Assembly (NCBI GenBank): GCA_951828585.1 | Contig: OX639991.1 | Location: 3,566,576-3,630,575, forward strand | Length of the DNA: 64,000 nucleotides | Origin: Longimicrobiales bacterium | GTDB lineage: Bacteria > Gemmatimonadota > Gemmatimonadetes > Longimicrobiales > Gaopeijiaceae | Direction of reading: 5' to 3' | Shown here: piece by piece, positions 17,760 through 27,554 of the stretch | Numbering within the stretch: position 1 is the stretch's first letter | Layout of the letters: each line of letters opens with the position of its first letter | The notes under the pieces: model-generated | Databases searched by the model: none | What the model was told of the DNA's origin: nothing | The model's input: only the letters and a program-made list of their open reading frames with translations | Translations under genes and position numbers: made by a program

Positions 17760-19010
17760 ATGGAAGCTGCAATTGGATTTCGGAACCCATTCCGTCCCGG
17801 GGCTGGCCACACGCCCCCGTATCTCGCCGGAAGGAAGGACGAGCGAAAGGAGTTTCTCAAGCGCCTGAAACAGGACGTCGTTCTTTCCAACCTCGTCCTC
17901 ACCGGACTCCGCGGCGTGGGCAAGACGGTTCTTCTCGACACCTTCAAGCCACTGGCCGTGCGGGAAGGCTGGCTCTGGGTGGGCGCGGACCTTTCAGATA
18001 GCACGACGGTCGACGAGGAGCGCCTGGCCACAAGGATCCTCACCGATGTGGCCCTGGCAACGTCCAACTTCGTCTACGACAGAAAGGAGGTTCGCCGTCC
18101 CGGTTTCGGCCACCAGGCGGACCTGCTCGACGCCACCCTCAACTACCCAACCCTCCGCGCGGTGTACGAACAGACGGGAGGCCTGGTCGCCGATCGATTG
18201 AAGGCCACGCTGACATTCGCTTGGCTGGCTTTGCGCGCATCGCCGAGCCCACCCCGAGGAATCGTCTTCGCCTACGACGAAGCCCAGAACATGGCGGACC
18301 ATGCCGGGAAGGAGGAATACCCGCTCTCGGTGATGCTCGACGTGTTCCAGTCCATCCAGAGACAGGGTGCTCCGCTTCTCCTGGCCCTGGCCGGTCTGCC
18401 CACGCTCTTCTCCAAGCTGGTCGATGCCAGAACCTACTCCGAACGAATGTTCCGCGTGCTTTTTCTCAATCGCCTGGATCCCCCCGACGTTCGAGAGGCG
18501 ATCGTGAGGCCGATCCAGGAGGATGACTGCCCGATCACATTCACCGAGGAATCCATCCGCCAGATCGAGAAGCACTCAAGCGGATACCCGTACTTCATCC
18601 AGTTCATCTGCCATGAGGCCTTCGACGTCTTCGTGTCGCAGATCACCACCGGATCGAGCAACCCGAGCGTCCCGATTGACGCGATCACGGCAAGGTTGGA
18701 CAGCGATTTTTTTGCGGGCCGGTGGTCGAGGGTGACCGACCGGCAGCGCGATCTCCTGAATGTCGTGTCGAGGCTGGACGACCCCGGATCCGAGTTCAGC
18801 GTTCAGGAGATCGTGGAGCTTTCCAGAAAACTGCCGGTGAAGGGGTTCAGCCCCAGCCACGCGAGCCAGATCCTTGCGGCGCTCATCAACTCAGGCGTCG
18901 TCTTCAGGAACCGGCACGGCAAGTACTCCTTCGCAGTTCCTCTTCTTGGGGACTTCATCCGGCGGCAGTACACGGACGAACAGTCCGAACTCATTGATGA
19001 GGCAGGCTGA
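17760..19010 (+). CDS. AAA ATPase of the Orc1/Cdc6-like (AAA_16) type
   Basis: 416 residues. Walker A GLRGVGKT is at residues 49-56, Walker B is GIVFAYDEAQN (about 165-175), then a sensor-like LLLALAGLPTL and LDPPDVREAIVRP. The C-terminal part looks like a winged helix (FSVQEIVELSRKLPVKGFSPSHASQILAALINSGVVFRNRHGKYSFAVPLLGDFIRR). This is the architecture of stand-alone Orc/Cdc6-like ATPases widespread in prokaryotes and often carried on mobile or defence regions. It has no partner gene on either side and lies between two IS3 copies, which fits horizontal acquisition. DNA binding is likely from the winged helix; its role is unknown. Confidence 0.8.
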   Translation: MEAAIGFRNPFRPGAGHTPPYLAGRKDERKEFLKRLKQDVVLSNLVLTGLRGVGKTVLLDTFKPLAVREGWLWVGADLSDSTTVDEERLATRILTDVALATSNFVYDRKEVRRPGFGHQADLLDATLNYPTLRAVYEQTGGLVADRLKATLTFAWLALRASPSPPRGIVFAYDEAQNMADHAGKEEYPLSVMLDVFQSIQRQGAPLLLALAGLPTLFSKLVDARTYSERMFRVLFLNRLDPPDVREAIVRPIQEDDCPITFTEESIRQIEKHSSGYPYFIQFICHEAFDVFVSQITTGSSNPSVPIDAITARLDSDFFAGRWSRVTDRQRDLLNVVSRLDDPGSEFSVQEIVELSRKLPVKGFSPSHASQILAALINSGVVFRNRHGKYSFAVPLLGDFIRRQYTDEQSELIDEAG

Positions 19011-20092
19011 TGGACTCTCCTGGAAAACCATTCCCGCTCGATGCGCGTAGTTGGATGCGGGATCCGATGCGTATTTCAACCCAGGGACAAATGACATGAC
19101 ACGGTGGAATGGAATCAAGTCGGGTACACCGTCCGTAGCGGTTGCCGCGGCCTTGACGCTGATGCTCGGCATTGGCTGCGACGACCAACCCGCCCCGACC
19201 CCGCGGATCGAGATCGACAGTGCCGGGGTCAGGATCGTCACCATCGATCCGCTCGCTTCCGACGCGATGTGCTCCCTGGGCGAGGAATCCACCTTCTACG
19301 TTGGCGACAGCGAGGACAGTGATGAGCAGTGGTTCACCCGCGTCCTGGGCGTGGCCCGGCTTTCCGATGGTTCCGTCGCGGTTGCCGACGACCACTCCAT
19401 GGAGGTCCGCATCTTCGACGAGTCGGGTGCGCATGTCCGCTCCATGGGGCGGGAGGGCGAGGGTCCGGGGGAGTTCAAGCGCCTCTGGCTCCTTTGGCGT
19501 CTCCCGGGGGATACCCTGTGGGTGGGGGACTACAGGCCCTGGCGGTACCAGGTGTACACCTCGAGCGGGGAGTGGATCCGGACGGTGACGATGGATCCGG
19601 TCTACCCGAACCCGACCCGGGGAGGAGGAGGGGTGCTCGCCAACGGCCTTTCGATCAACGTGCGGCAAGAAAGCGCCGCGACGCGGGACTTCAACACCCC
19701 CGACAAGAGCCACGTCGAGGCCCACGCACCGGACGGGAAGCTGCTCGGCATCCTCGCAACCGTGCGGGGCCGCAGCTTTGGCCAGGTGGATGATGTGAAG
19801 TGGTCCTACTTCGTTGGACAGTCCGAGGGCAAAGCTAAGGTGGACTCCGACTGGTTCTGAGAGCCCTCGGGAGCTTTCGCTTGGTTCTGTCTTGAAAGGG
19901 ATGTTAGACGCTGAAGTCCTCTCCGGCAAGGAGAAGGACGGATGCCGGGATGAGCCCCGCTCGCCGGGAGGGGGACCCGACCGGCGAGCGGGGCTTGGAC
20001 ACCTGTGGCGCGCGGCGCGCAGGATGGGTGTATCACCCGCTCCCCGCCGCTGCCTCGCGAGGGCGGTCGCCAGCCCCGCAATGATCCGCTGT

Positions 20093-20908
20093 TCACATCA
20101 CCCTCGTGCCGTTACGGTAGGTCTCGCCTGGCGTGCGCCCGGCCAGCGCCGAGTGCGGGCGCACCTCGTTGTAGAAGTCGATCCACGTCCCGATGAGCCG
20201 ACCGGCTTCCGGGCCGTCGCGAAGCTCGTGCAGGTACACGGCCTCGTACTTCAGCGACCGCCACAGCCGTTCGATGAAGATGTTGTCGAGAAAGCGGCCC
20301 CGGCCGTCCATCGAGAACGCCACGCCCGCACCCAGCACCCGGTCGGCGAACGCCTCGCTGGTGAACTGCGAGCCCTGGTCCGTATTCAGGATCTCCGGAG
20401 TCGTCCGGATGAGCGCGTCGTCCAGAGCCCCGATGCAGAACGAGGCGTCCATCGTGTTGGACAACCGCCAGGAGAGGACGTGCCGGGTGGCCCAGTCCAT
20501 CACGGCCACAAGGTAGAAAAACCCTTGCGTCACAGGGATATAGGTGATGTCGGCGCACCACACGTGGTCCGCACGGAAGATCTCGAGGCCGCGCAGCAGG
20601 TAGGGAAAGATCCGGTGCTCCGGGTTCGCCACGCTCGTGCGCGGCCGCCGGTAGGTCGCCTCCATCCCCATGAGCCGCATGAGCCGCCGGATCCGGTGCC
20701 GGCCAGCCGTGACACCCTCGCGGCGGAGATGCCGCATCATCTGCCGGCTCCCGTAGAACGGATAGTCCATGTGGAGCTCGTCCATCCGTCGCATCAGGGC
20801 CAGGTTCTGCGCGCTCTCCCCCTTCGGCCGGTAGTAGAGCGACGACCGGCTCACGCCCAGCAGCACGCTCTGCCTCGACAGGCTCAGCGGTCCATCCGGC
20901 TCGATCAT
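20093..20908 (-). CDS. IS3-family transposase OrfB, copy B
   Basis: 271 residues, identical to the copy A protein except for isolated changes (for example DALIRTTPE here against DALIHTTPE, and RDGPEAG against RDGTEAG). The DDE core is complete (CADITY, NTDQGSQ, ERLWRSLKYE). It is read after OrfA by -1 frameshifting at the T7 run (20950-20956). Intact, so the copy may still be active. Confidence 0.95.
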   Translation of the reverse strand: MIEPDGPLSLSRQSVLLGVSRSSLYYRPKGESAQNLALMRRMDELHMDYPFYGSRQMMRHLRREGVTAGRHRIRRLMRLMGMEATYRRPRTSVANPEHRIFPYLLRGLEIFRADHVWCADITYIPVTQGFFYLVAVMDWATRHVLSWRLSNTMDASFCIGALDDALIRTTPEILNTDQGSQFTSEAFADRVLGAGVAFSMDGRGRFLDNIFIERLWRSLKYEAVYLHELRDGPEAGRLIGTWIDFYNEVRPHSALAGRTPGETYRNGTRVM

Positions 20909-20928
20909 CCCGAAGCGCTCCGTCCGGC

Positions 20929-21216
20929 TCAGCGCTTCAACCCGCGCCGAAAAAAATCCCGCTCGACGGTGAGCTCTCCGATCTTCGCGTGCAGGTCGTG
21001 GACCTTCGCCTCATGCTCCTTGGCGAGCTTCCGGCTCCCGCCCTTGGCAAACACCTCCGGCACGGCGTCGAGCAGCTGCCGCTTCCAGGCGCTCACCTGG
21101 TTCGGATGAAGCTCATGCCGCACGGCGATCGCCTGCACGCTGTCGCGCTCCTGAAGCGCCTCCAGCGCCACCCGGCCCTTGAACTCCGCTGTGAACCTCC
21201 GTCTCTTCCTGGCCAT
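20929..21216 (-). CDS. IS3-family transposase OrfA, copy B
   Basis: 95 residues with the HTH_Tnp_1 domain and a C-terminal coiled coil; one visible change from copy A (AIAVRHELH instead of AIAARHELH). The slippery T_TTT_TTT site for OrfAB production is preserved near the 3' end. Confidence 0.93.
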   Translation of the reverse strand: MARKRRRFTAEFKGRVALEALQERDSVQAIAVRHELHPNQVSAWKRQLLDAVPEVFAKGGSRKLAKEHEAKVHDLHAKIGELTVERDFFRRGLKR

Positions 21217-21878
21217 CTCGGTGCCTCCTGTTCCATAGTGGAATCCACCTTAACGACCTGTCCGAAAAACCGGGACCACCTCAGATGGGACGCTCAACTA
21301 CTACCTCGGTCCCTGGTACGACTCCAGTCCTTCGATCGACGCGGAGGGCCGAACGATCGTGATCGCCAACGGCCGAGATCCCGAGGTCAGGGTTCTGGAC
21401 GAAGAAATGCGGCTTCGCCTGATCATCCGCTGGGACGACCCCGGCGGGAGAGTGACCTCCGCGGACATTGAGGCGGCCAGGGAAGCCTCAAGGCGCCGGG
21501 CCCTGGAGGACGGAGAGATCGGGCGGTTCGAAGAGGCCAACCTCAGCCCGAAACGTCCTGCGGCGGATGTCTTTCCGGCGGTCAGCTCGGTCATGGCGGG
21601 CGTGGACGGAACCGTGTGGGTGTGGCGATATCGCAGGCCGGGGGCGGCTGCACGGCCACGGCTGATGGCGTTCGGCCCGGACGGGGAGTTCGTCTGTCAC
21701 CTGGCGACCGGGAAGAGCGATTTCACGGTCAGGGAGTTCGGGGCCGACTATGTGCTCGGGGTGCACACGACCGAATTCGGCGTGCAGCATGTGGCGATGT
21801 ACGACTTGGAGCGACCGGGGTCGCCACCGGAGTAGCCAGGGTGCAACTCCAGCAGCAGCACGATCTGCCAGAGAGCGC

Positions 21879-22451
21879 TCACGACGACCTGCCGTTACGG
21901 ACGACATCCTGGAAGCGCGCAAAACTCGTGCTTTTCGCAGTAATCGTGGTTGCGTCCAGATTACGGGATATCCTCTCCGCCATCTCCGCCGTATAGAGCC
22001 TCCCAGCCAGCAGGTTCCTCAGGTGGAGCTTCGGGTTGTCGATGCGGTCCGGTTGCGACGCGTCCACGTTCCCGAGATTCTTGCCCAAGTGCTCGCGGAG
22101 GCCTGACTCGTCCGCGAAGAACCACGCCTCGAGATGCCACTGTGCATACGCGTAGGAGACCTTGAGGTCCAGATCGTCAAGTGACCGTCCGATCCGACGC
22201 TGAAGCGGCTCCAGCTGCTCCTCGGGATCCCGACCATCAGCGTCAAGCAAGACCACCAACTTGTGAGGCCGTGGGACACTCCAATAGCAGGCGTTGGCTA
22301 TCTTGATTGCCACATCGCTCGAAATCGCTCGGTGACGCGGCGGCTTGCGGACTTCAACGGATATTTCCTCGTGTCGCAGGTGACGGAGGAGATTGGGCAG
22401 AGCTCGTCGTTCGGTCTCTCCCGACGCCAGGATGACGACGTGTCTGGACAC
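21879..22451 (-). CDS. DUF4276 (TOPRIM-like) protein of an AAA/DUF4276 pair
   Basis: 190 residues. The start ILASGETERRALPNLLRHL and the segment KLVVLLDADGRDPEEQ match the TOPRIM-like pattern of DUF4276 (a glutamate near the N-terminus and a DxD-like acidic pair after a hydrophobic strand), followed by YAYAQWHLEAWFFADE. Proteins of this family usually follow an OLD-like AAA ATPase, as here: its ATG is 3 bases after the ATPase stop, so the two are translationally coupled. By analogy with other ATPase/TOPRIM pairs (OLD, Gabija, PARIS) a nuclease effector in phage or plasmid defence is likely, but this is inference. Confidence 0.8.
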   Translation of the reverse strand: MSRHVVILASGETERRALPNLLRHLRHEEISVEVRKPPRHRAISSDVAIKIANACYWSVPRPHKLVVLLDADGRDPEEQLEPLQRRIGRSLDDLDLKVSYAYAQWHLEAWFFADESGLREHLGKNLGNVDASQPDRIDNPKLHLRNLLAGRLYTAEMAERISRNLDATTITAKSTSFARFQDVVRNGRSS

Positions 22452-22454
22452 CGC

Positions 22455-23582
22455 TCAGCCTCCAAAACCCTTGGTCTCGTGCCATTCGCCCAGTCGGAAG
22501 CCGGACGCATCAAGGGCCGTGCGGACGAGTTGGGGATCCGATTCCCCAACCACCTTTGTACCGCTCTCAGTACGTCGCACCAACAGGATCGCCTCGGGCA
22601 GGTCAAGCACATCCAGCAATTGCGGGGAATGGGTCGTGATGACGATCTGTGCCCCGTGCTCCACCCGCAGGATATGCTCGGTGAACGCCGAAAGCGCACC
22701 CGGATGGATGTAGTTCTCCGGTTCCTCAATGCCTATGAGAGTGCGCGTCGTCCCCAATAGCGCCGTCGCGATGGCCAGCATCCGCAGGGTGCCGCTCGAT
22801 CCCCCGGCTTGATGGATTCGGTACTTCAGCCCCGTTTCATTGAACAATAGAGCCACCCGGCCGCCGTCATCGAAAGTGCGGAAGGTGATCTCTTCGGGAA
22901 CCCCCAGGATGTCGCGCGTGGCCGAGTGAATGCGCTCGAACCGCATGCGGTCGGTCCTCTTCAGGGTGTGGAGGCGAGCGGCCAGGTTCTGACCGTAACC
23001 CGCCAAGGCGGACGAATCGCTTTCCGCCGATGCTCGGCGCAACGCTCCTGGATTGGGATCGAAGAACCCCCAACCCCTTACGAAATCCGCCACGGCGCGA
23101 GCAGGGAACGACGCGTCCGCAGCGGCGGCAGCCAATGCGCTCCCTTCTGGGCGCTCTCTGAGTTGCACTTTTCCCTCGCTCCCCGACCACCACCAGCCCG
23201 CGCCGTCCTCGGTCCTCTTGAGAAGCTGGTGAGGGGGCTGGCCTTCGCGCAGACGGGACACCTCTTCGCGAACCGTGAAATCGAACTCCCGCCTCACGAG
23301 GGCGACCGACCACTCGAACGCTTGATCGTCATCCCGGAAAGTCGTGACGAGACGCACTTCCCGCGCCTCCGACGCCTTGCAGGCCAAATGGACAAATCCG
23401 CCGCGGGACGTGACCGCGAATTGGAAGTCCCGCCGGATCGCATCGCGCAGGAAGCGCAGGGCATCCATGACGTTGCTCTTGCCCGACGCGTTGGTGCCGA
23501 TCAGAACATTGAGCCGACCCAGCGAGACGTCCTCGTTCTGAACACTCAGATAGTTCCGGAGCTTCAGAGACACGACTTGCAA
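22455..23582 (-). CDS. OLD/AAA_21-type ATPase of an AAA/DUF4276 pair
   Basis: 375 residues with the SMC/ABC-like fold: Walker A GTNASGKS at 29-36 after LRNYLSVQNEDVSLGRLNVLI, a signature-like GGSSGTLRM (about 282), Walker B LIGIEEPENYIHPGAL, and the switch region QIVITTHSPQLLDVLD. No TOPRIM domain is fused; that function is probably supplied by the DUF4276 gene directly downstream. Such ATPases sense DNA ends or phage proteins and gate the effector. The pair sits among IS elements, as defence modules often do. The 150 bases upstream (23583-23732) are not coding and should hold the promoter. Confidence 0.85.
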   Translation of the reverse strand: MQVVSLKLRNYLSVQNEDVSLGRLNVLIGTNASGKSNVMDALRFLRDAIRRDFQFAVTSRGGFVHLACKASEAREVRLVTTFRDDDQAFEWSVALVRREFDFTVREEVSRLREGQPPHQLLKRTEDGAGWWWSGSEGKVQLRERPEGSALAAAAADASFPARAVADFVRGWGFFDPNPGALRRASAESDSSALAGYGQNLAARLHTLKRTDRMRFERIHSATRDILGVPEEITFRTFDDGGRVALLFNETGLKYRIHQAGGSSGTLRMLAIATALLGTTRTLIGIEEPENYIHPGALSAFTEHILRVEHGAQIVITTHSPQLLDVLDLPEAILLVRRTESGTKVVGESDPQLVRTALDASGFRLGEWHETKGFGG

Positions 23583-23732
23583 GGTGGGCGATTCCCTCCG
23601 GAATGGACCGATTCCGTGGACTGAAAGGTGTCCAGCACCGACGCTGGGCGGTCTACGATCTGGGTGGGCGGTTGGTGGTCAAACATCGTAACGAAGCCCC
23701 ATCAACCCGGTCAACCGATGAGGGGGCGTACT

Positions 23733-24416
23733 TCAGGAGCGACCGGCGCGCCACCCGGCATTGGACGCCCACTCATCGCGGGCGTCTACGTACGCTCGGT
23801 AGTCTGCCGGAGGTCGCTGTCCCTCGGCGGTCGCCCGGCTCCGAACTTCCTCGATTTGTTCTTCCAGCCGCGGGAGGCCGACGGCGTCTCGGCGTTCTGC
23901 AAGCTTCTGCGGATCCTCCACCTCGCCCGTCGAGAGGCTGCCGTCGGCGTCCCAATCGAACTGCGTGCCGTAGCGCTGCGGGCGGCCCTCGAAGAATCGG
24001 ATCCGGTCCTCCAGCATGGCGGCGTGCGCGGGACTCGCCTTCCCTTCTCGTGCCGCTGTCGTGAGGAGCGGCAGGGCTCCGCGGAGCAGGTCGGGCTCCG
24101 AGATCGCGTGCTGGAGTACCAGCCAGGCCGCTTCCGCCCCGTCACCGCCGACCAGATCCGAACCCGGCCATCCGACCGACTCGATGATTCGCCGGAGACG
24201 CCGGGCATTGCGTTGGTGCACCCGAGCCATCCGAGGTTCATAGCCCGCGTTGAAGAGCCTGCCGGAGGCTGCAAGTTCGGCCCGCACGGAGTGATCCAAC
24301 CGGGCCATGTCCAGGAGGTCGCAGCGCAGCGCCCGGGGCCGGCTCGACGCGCTTTCCCTGTCCGATCCGCCGGTCACGGCACCGGCAGGATTGGAGCCCG
24401 CATTGCCTTTGGTCAT
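23733..24416 (-). CDS. DUF6624 family protein
   Basis: 227 residues from ATG 24416, chosen because GGGAGG lies at the right distance upstream. The core LLDMARLDHSVRAEL...ARVHQRNARRLRRIIESVGWPGSDLVGGDGAEAAWLVLQHA..EPDLLRGALPLL...GKASPAHAAMLEDRIRFFEGRPQRYGTQF is the DUF6624 pattern: an all-helical domain with conserved HQRN, GWP and QHA. The function of the family is unknown. No signal peptide, so it is probably cytoplasmic. It is divergent from recQ with a 169-base gap. Confidence 0.8.
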   Translation of the reverse strand: MTKGNAGSNPAGAVTGGSDRESASSRPRALRCDLLDMARLDHSVRAELAASGRLFNAGYEPRMARVHQRNARRLRRIIESVGWPGSDLVGGDGAEAAWLVLQHAISEPDLLRGALPLLTTAAREGKASPAHAAMLEDRIRFFEGRPQRYGTQFDWDADGSLSTGEVEDPQKLAERRDAVGLPRLEEQIEEVRSRATAEGQRPPADYRAYVDARDEWASNAGWRAGRS

Positions 24417-24585
24417 CGTTTCCTCCCAATGCTGGTGTAGTAGCCTAGTGCCTTCACCCGGGACCCGACAACGGTCCCCTGCGCCCGTCGCGCTGACCAA
24501 CTTTTGACCCCCGCCCTTACATTCCAGGGGCGACCCAGCCACCCGCGCACGCCCCATGTCGCCAGGAGCAACATTCCCACCACCC

Positions 24586-26400
24586 ATGCCCCAGAACATT
24601 CACGAAGTCCTCCACCGCGTCTTCGGCTTCCCGGATTTCCTCGGCCAGCAGGAGGCCGTGATCGAGCACACCGTGGCCGGGGGCGACAGCCTGGTCCTCA
24701 TGCCCACCGGCGGCGGCAAGTCACTCTGCTACCAGATTCCGGCGATCGTGCGCGACGGGGTGGGCGTGGTCGTCTCGCCGCTGATCGCGCTCATGCGGGA
24801 CCAGGTGGAGGGCCTGCGGCAGACGGGCGTCCGCGCCGCCTGCCTCAACTCGACCCTATCCTACCAGGAGGTGCTCGAGGTCGAGTCGGCGGTGCAGAAC
24901 GGCCGGCTCGACCTGCTCTACGTCGCCCCGGAGCGCCTGTTCGGCGAACGCACCCTGGAGCTCCTCGCGCGCACCCGCCTCGCTCTCTTCGCCATCGACG
25001 AAGCCCACTGCGTCTCTCAATGGGGGCACGACTTCCGCCCCGAGTACCTGCAGCTTTCGGCCCTGCGCGAACACTTCCCCGACATCCCCCGCATCGCGCT
25101 TACCGCGACCGCCGACGAACCCACCCGGCGCGAAATCGTGCACCGCCTGGGTCTGACCCGCGCCCCGCAGTTCGTGAGCGGCTTCGACCGTCCCAACATC
25201 CGGTACGCGGTCGTCCCGAAGAACCGGGCCCGGCAGCAGTTCCAGCGCTTCCTGGAGGAGCACCACCGCGGCAGCGCCGGCATCGTGTACTGCCTGTCGC
25301 GGCGCCGCGTCGACGACACCGCCGAGTGGCTGCGCGGCACCGGCGTGGACGCGCTGCCGTACCACGCGGGCCTGGGCGCGGAGGTGCGCCGCCGCAATCA
25401 GGACCGCTTCCAGCGCGAAGACGGCGTCGTGATCGTGGCCACCATCGCCTTCGGCATGGGGATCGACAAGCCGGACGTGCGTTTCGTCGCGCACCTCGAC
25501 CTGCCGAAGAGCATCGAGGCCTACTACCAGGAGACGGGGCGTGCGGGGCGCGACGGCGAGCCCGCCGACGCCTGGATGGTCTACGGACTGCAGGAGGTGG
25601 TCACGCTGCGCCAGATGGTGGAGGGGTCGAGCGCGGGGGACCAGCGCAAGCGTCTGGAGGTCCGCAAGCTCGACGCCATGCTCGGCTACTGCGAACTGAC
25701 CACCTGTCGGCGCCAGACCCTGCTCGCATACTTCGGCGAGACCCTCCCCGAACGCTGCGGCAACTGCGACAACTGCCTGACCCCGGTGGCCTCCTGGGAC
25801 GCGACCGAAGCCTCGCAGAAGGCGCTGTCCTGCGTGTACCGAACCGGCCAGCGCTTCGGCGCGGGATACCTGACTGACGTGCTCAGGGGACTCGGGAACG
25901 AACGAATCCGGAGTTTCGGCCACGACCAACTCCCGACCCACGGCGTCGGCGCGGACATCGACCCGTACCGCTGGCGCTCGGTCTTTCGCCAGCTGGTGGC
26001 GCGCGGTCTGCTCAGCGTGGACATGGAGGGGTACGGCTCACTCAGGCTGACCGAGGCGAGCTGGCCGGTGCTGCGCGGCGAGGAGGAGGTGCTCATGCGC
26101 CAGGACGTGCGGCCCGCACGCGCCAAGGCCGGGCGCAAGCCGAAGGAGCCACTCCCACCCCCCGATCCCGCCACCTGGGACGAGTCGCTCTGGGAGGCGC
26201 TCCGCACGCGGCGCACCGAGCTGGCCAAGGCCCAGTCCGTGCCGCCATACGTGATCTTCCACGATTCCACGCTGCGCGAGATGGTCCACCACCGTCCCCA
26301 CACTCTGGAGGAGTTCGCGCGCTTGAGCGGGGTGGGGGAGACGAAGCTGAGCCGCTACGGCGACGAGTTTCTGGAGGTGATCGGGGAGCACCCGGGATAG
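24586..26400 (+). CDS. recQ: ATP-dependent DNA helicase RecQ
   Basis: 604 residues from ATG 24586 (ATG 24556 is possible, but [15 protein letters not shown] is the normal start of the fold). Helicase lobe 1 has motif I MPTGGGKS (about 39-46), motif [21 protein letters not shown] and motif III LTATAD. Lobe 2 has [11 protein letters not shown] and [40 protein letters not shown]. The zinc site follows ([15 protein letters not shown]), then the RQC winged helix and a C-terminal HRDC domain ([26 protein letters not shown]). It unwinds DNA 3'-5' in recombination and fork repair. Complete and normal in length. Confidence 0.96.
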   Translation: MPQNIHEVLHRVFGFPDFLGQQEAVIEHTVAGGDSLVLMPTGGGKSLCYQIPAIVRDGVGVVVSPLIALMRDQVEGLRQTGVRAACLNSTLSYQEVLEVESAVQNGRLDLLYVAPERLFGERTLELLARTRLALFAIDEAHCVSQWGHDFRPEYLQLSALREHFPDIPRIALTATADEPTRREIVHRLGLTRAPQFVSGFDRPNIRYAVVPKNRARQQFQRFLEEHHRGSAGIVYCLSRRRVDDTAEWLRGTGVDALPYHAGLGAEVRRRNQDRFQREDGVVIVATIAFGMGIDKPDVRFVAHLDLPKSIEAYYQETGRAGRDGEPADAWMVYGLQEVVTLRQMVEGSSAGDQRKRLEVRKLDAMLGYCELTTCRRQTLLAYFGETLPERCGNCDNCLTPVASWDATEASQKALSCVYRTGQRFGAGYLTDVLRGLGNERIRSFGHDQLPTHGVGADIDPYRWRSVFRQLVARGLLSVDMEGYGSLRLTEASWPVLRGEEEVLMRQDVRPARAKAGRKPKEPLPPPDPATWDESLWEALRTRRTELAKAQSVPPYVIFHDSTLREMVHHRPHTLEEFARLSGVGETKLSRYGDEFLEVIGEHPG

Positions 26401-26465
26401 GGCCATCCCCTTGCGGGAGTCCCGGGGCCAGGGTGAGCGTACCTGGAGACAGGAGGCCGACAGCG

Positions 26466-27548
26466 ATGAAACACCACTTGGGGATGAGGGCGGGTTTGCT
26501 CCACCGGACGCGATGCCGGACCATCCTGCTGTCTCTCGGTGCTTGCCTGTCCGCCGAGTCTTTCCTGTCGCCGCCCGTTCTGACTGCTCAGGAGCCCGCT
26601 CCGGAGGCGGAGGCGGTCCGCGTGACCATGCAGGTACGCGACGCGGAGAGCAATGTGCCGTTGCTGGGCGCGCTGATCGAGCTGACCGGCCTGTCCAGCC
26701 GGTACGTCACCGGGATGGACGGTAGGGTCACCCTCGAAATCCCGGCGGGGCACTACACCTTTACCGCGCACAAGGGCGGATACGCGACGCTGCGGGGTGA
26801 TTTCGGGGTGATCGGCGCGAGTGAACTCACCGTCGTGATGCATCGATTGGGCGACGTGGACACGAGCATTCCGGAAAGGCTGCTCGTGCGGGTGGCGGAG
26901 TTCGGATCGGGGCGCCTGATCGAAGGGGCGGTCGTCTCGTTGCCGGGAGGGAGGGGCGGGCTCACCGATGGGAGCGGATGGGTCGAGTTCAGGGACCTGG
27001 ACGGGACCGTGGCCGAGGTCACCGTGCAGATGATCGGCTACAGGAAGCGCACCGAGCCGGTGACGCTGCACGAGGGGCGCACAACGGTCGTGGAGTTGGC
27101 GATGTCGATCGACGCCGTGGTCCTGTCACCCATCGCGGTGGAGGTGCGCTCGGGGTTCCTGGAGAGGCATGGGGTGTACTGGAGGATGGATCACGGCCAT
27201 GCGATGCATGTCTTCGACAGCCAGGATCTTATCGACCGCGGTGGCGTTCCCTACCTGGCCGAAGCTTTTCGAAGGATACCGAACCTGCATGTGTTCGGGG
27301 AAACGATCTTTGGGCGCCGGGGGTGCACGATTGCAATATACTGGGACGGGGTACCCCAGCAATTCGGTGACCACATTGTAAGGCCCATCCCGGGGGGACT
27401 AAACCACCTTGCGCCGGAAGAAATCGAATTGATCGAGGTCTATACGGGCATGCGGACGCCCTCCCGCTTCAGTCGGTGGCCGGGGGACCTAAACCACTGC
27501 GGCGCCATCGCCGTCTGGTCGAAGCGTCTCGCGGATCGAAGCCGTTAG
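26466..27548 (+). CDS. Plug-array protein A: two carboxypeptidase-regulatory-like domains plus TonB-plug-like domain
   Basis: 360 residues from ATG 26466, set by an AGGAGG ribosome binding site. Signal peptide to about residue 36 (ending VLTAQ). Domain 1 (about 45-130): VRVTMQVRDAESNVPLLGALIELTG...YTFTAHKGGYATL. A short linker DVDTSIPERL leads to domain 2 (about 138-225): LVRVAEFGSGRLIEGAVVSLPGG...GYRKRTEPVTLHEGRTTV. The C-terminal part resembles a TonB-receptor plug: PYLAEAFRRIPNLHVFG, GCTIAIYWDG, EIELIEVYTGMRTPSRF, CGAIAVWSKR. There is no beta-barrel. First of seven paralogs in the window; the next begins 6 bases after its stop. Barrel-less plug proteins of this sort have no assigned function. 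Most similar to the broken member at 41138. Confidence 0.8.
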   Translation: MKHHLGMRAGLLHRTRCRTILLSLGACLSAESFLSPPVLTAQEPAPEAEAVRVTMQVRDAESNVPLLGALIELTGLSSRYVTGMDGRVTLEIPAGHYTFTAHKGGYATLRGDFGVIGASELTVVMHRLGDVDTSIPERLLVRVAEFGSGRLIEGAVVSLPGGRGGLTDGSGWVEFRDLDGTVAEVTVQMIGYRKRTEPVTLHEGRTTVVELAMSIDAVVLSPIAVEVRSGFLERHGVYWRMDHGHAMHVFDSQDLIDRGGVPYLAEAFRRIPNLHVFGETIFGRRGCTIAIYWDGVPQQFGDHIVRPIPGGLNHLAPEEIELIEVYTGMRTPSRFSRWPGDLNHCGAIAVWSKRLADRSR

Positions 27549-27554
27549 CAGCCG

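Larger units (their letters stand above)
19796..21283 (-). mobile_element. IS3-family insertion sequence, copy B
   Basis: A 1488-bp copy of the element at 16166-17654, same orientation, with the same ends (TGAAGTGGTCC and, reverse, TGAGGTGGTCC) and a 4-bp duplication GATG on both sides. It splits a beta-propeller gene. A few base differences from copy A and different target duplications show independent insertions. The left 297 bases (19796-20092) have no gene. Confidence 0.93.
19096..21835 (+). pseudogene. Beta-propeller gene interrupted by IS3 copy B
   Basis: The 5' part (19096-19795) encodes a signal peptide (VAVAAALTLMLGIGC, possible lipobox) and propeller blades closely like the protein at 14756 (RLSDGSVAVADDHSMEVRIFDESGAHVRSMGREGEGPGEF). 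IS3 copy B enters at 19796; the GATG at 19792-19795 is repeated at 21284-21287. Removing the IS and one repeat joins the reading frame perfectly (FGQVDD-GTLNYYLGPWYDSSPSID) and continues to the stop at 21835 (VHTTEFGVQHVAMYDLERPGSPPE). So the gene was intact before insertion, with about 416 codons. At present the 5' part reads 21 codons into the IS and stops at 19860. Confidence 0.92.

Noticed and set aside
16166-21283. Composite transposon formed by two IS3 copies carrying the ATPase
   Set aside because: Each copy has its own target duplication (GGG and GATG), which points to two independent insertions; a composite unit would show one duplication at the outer ends only.
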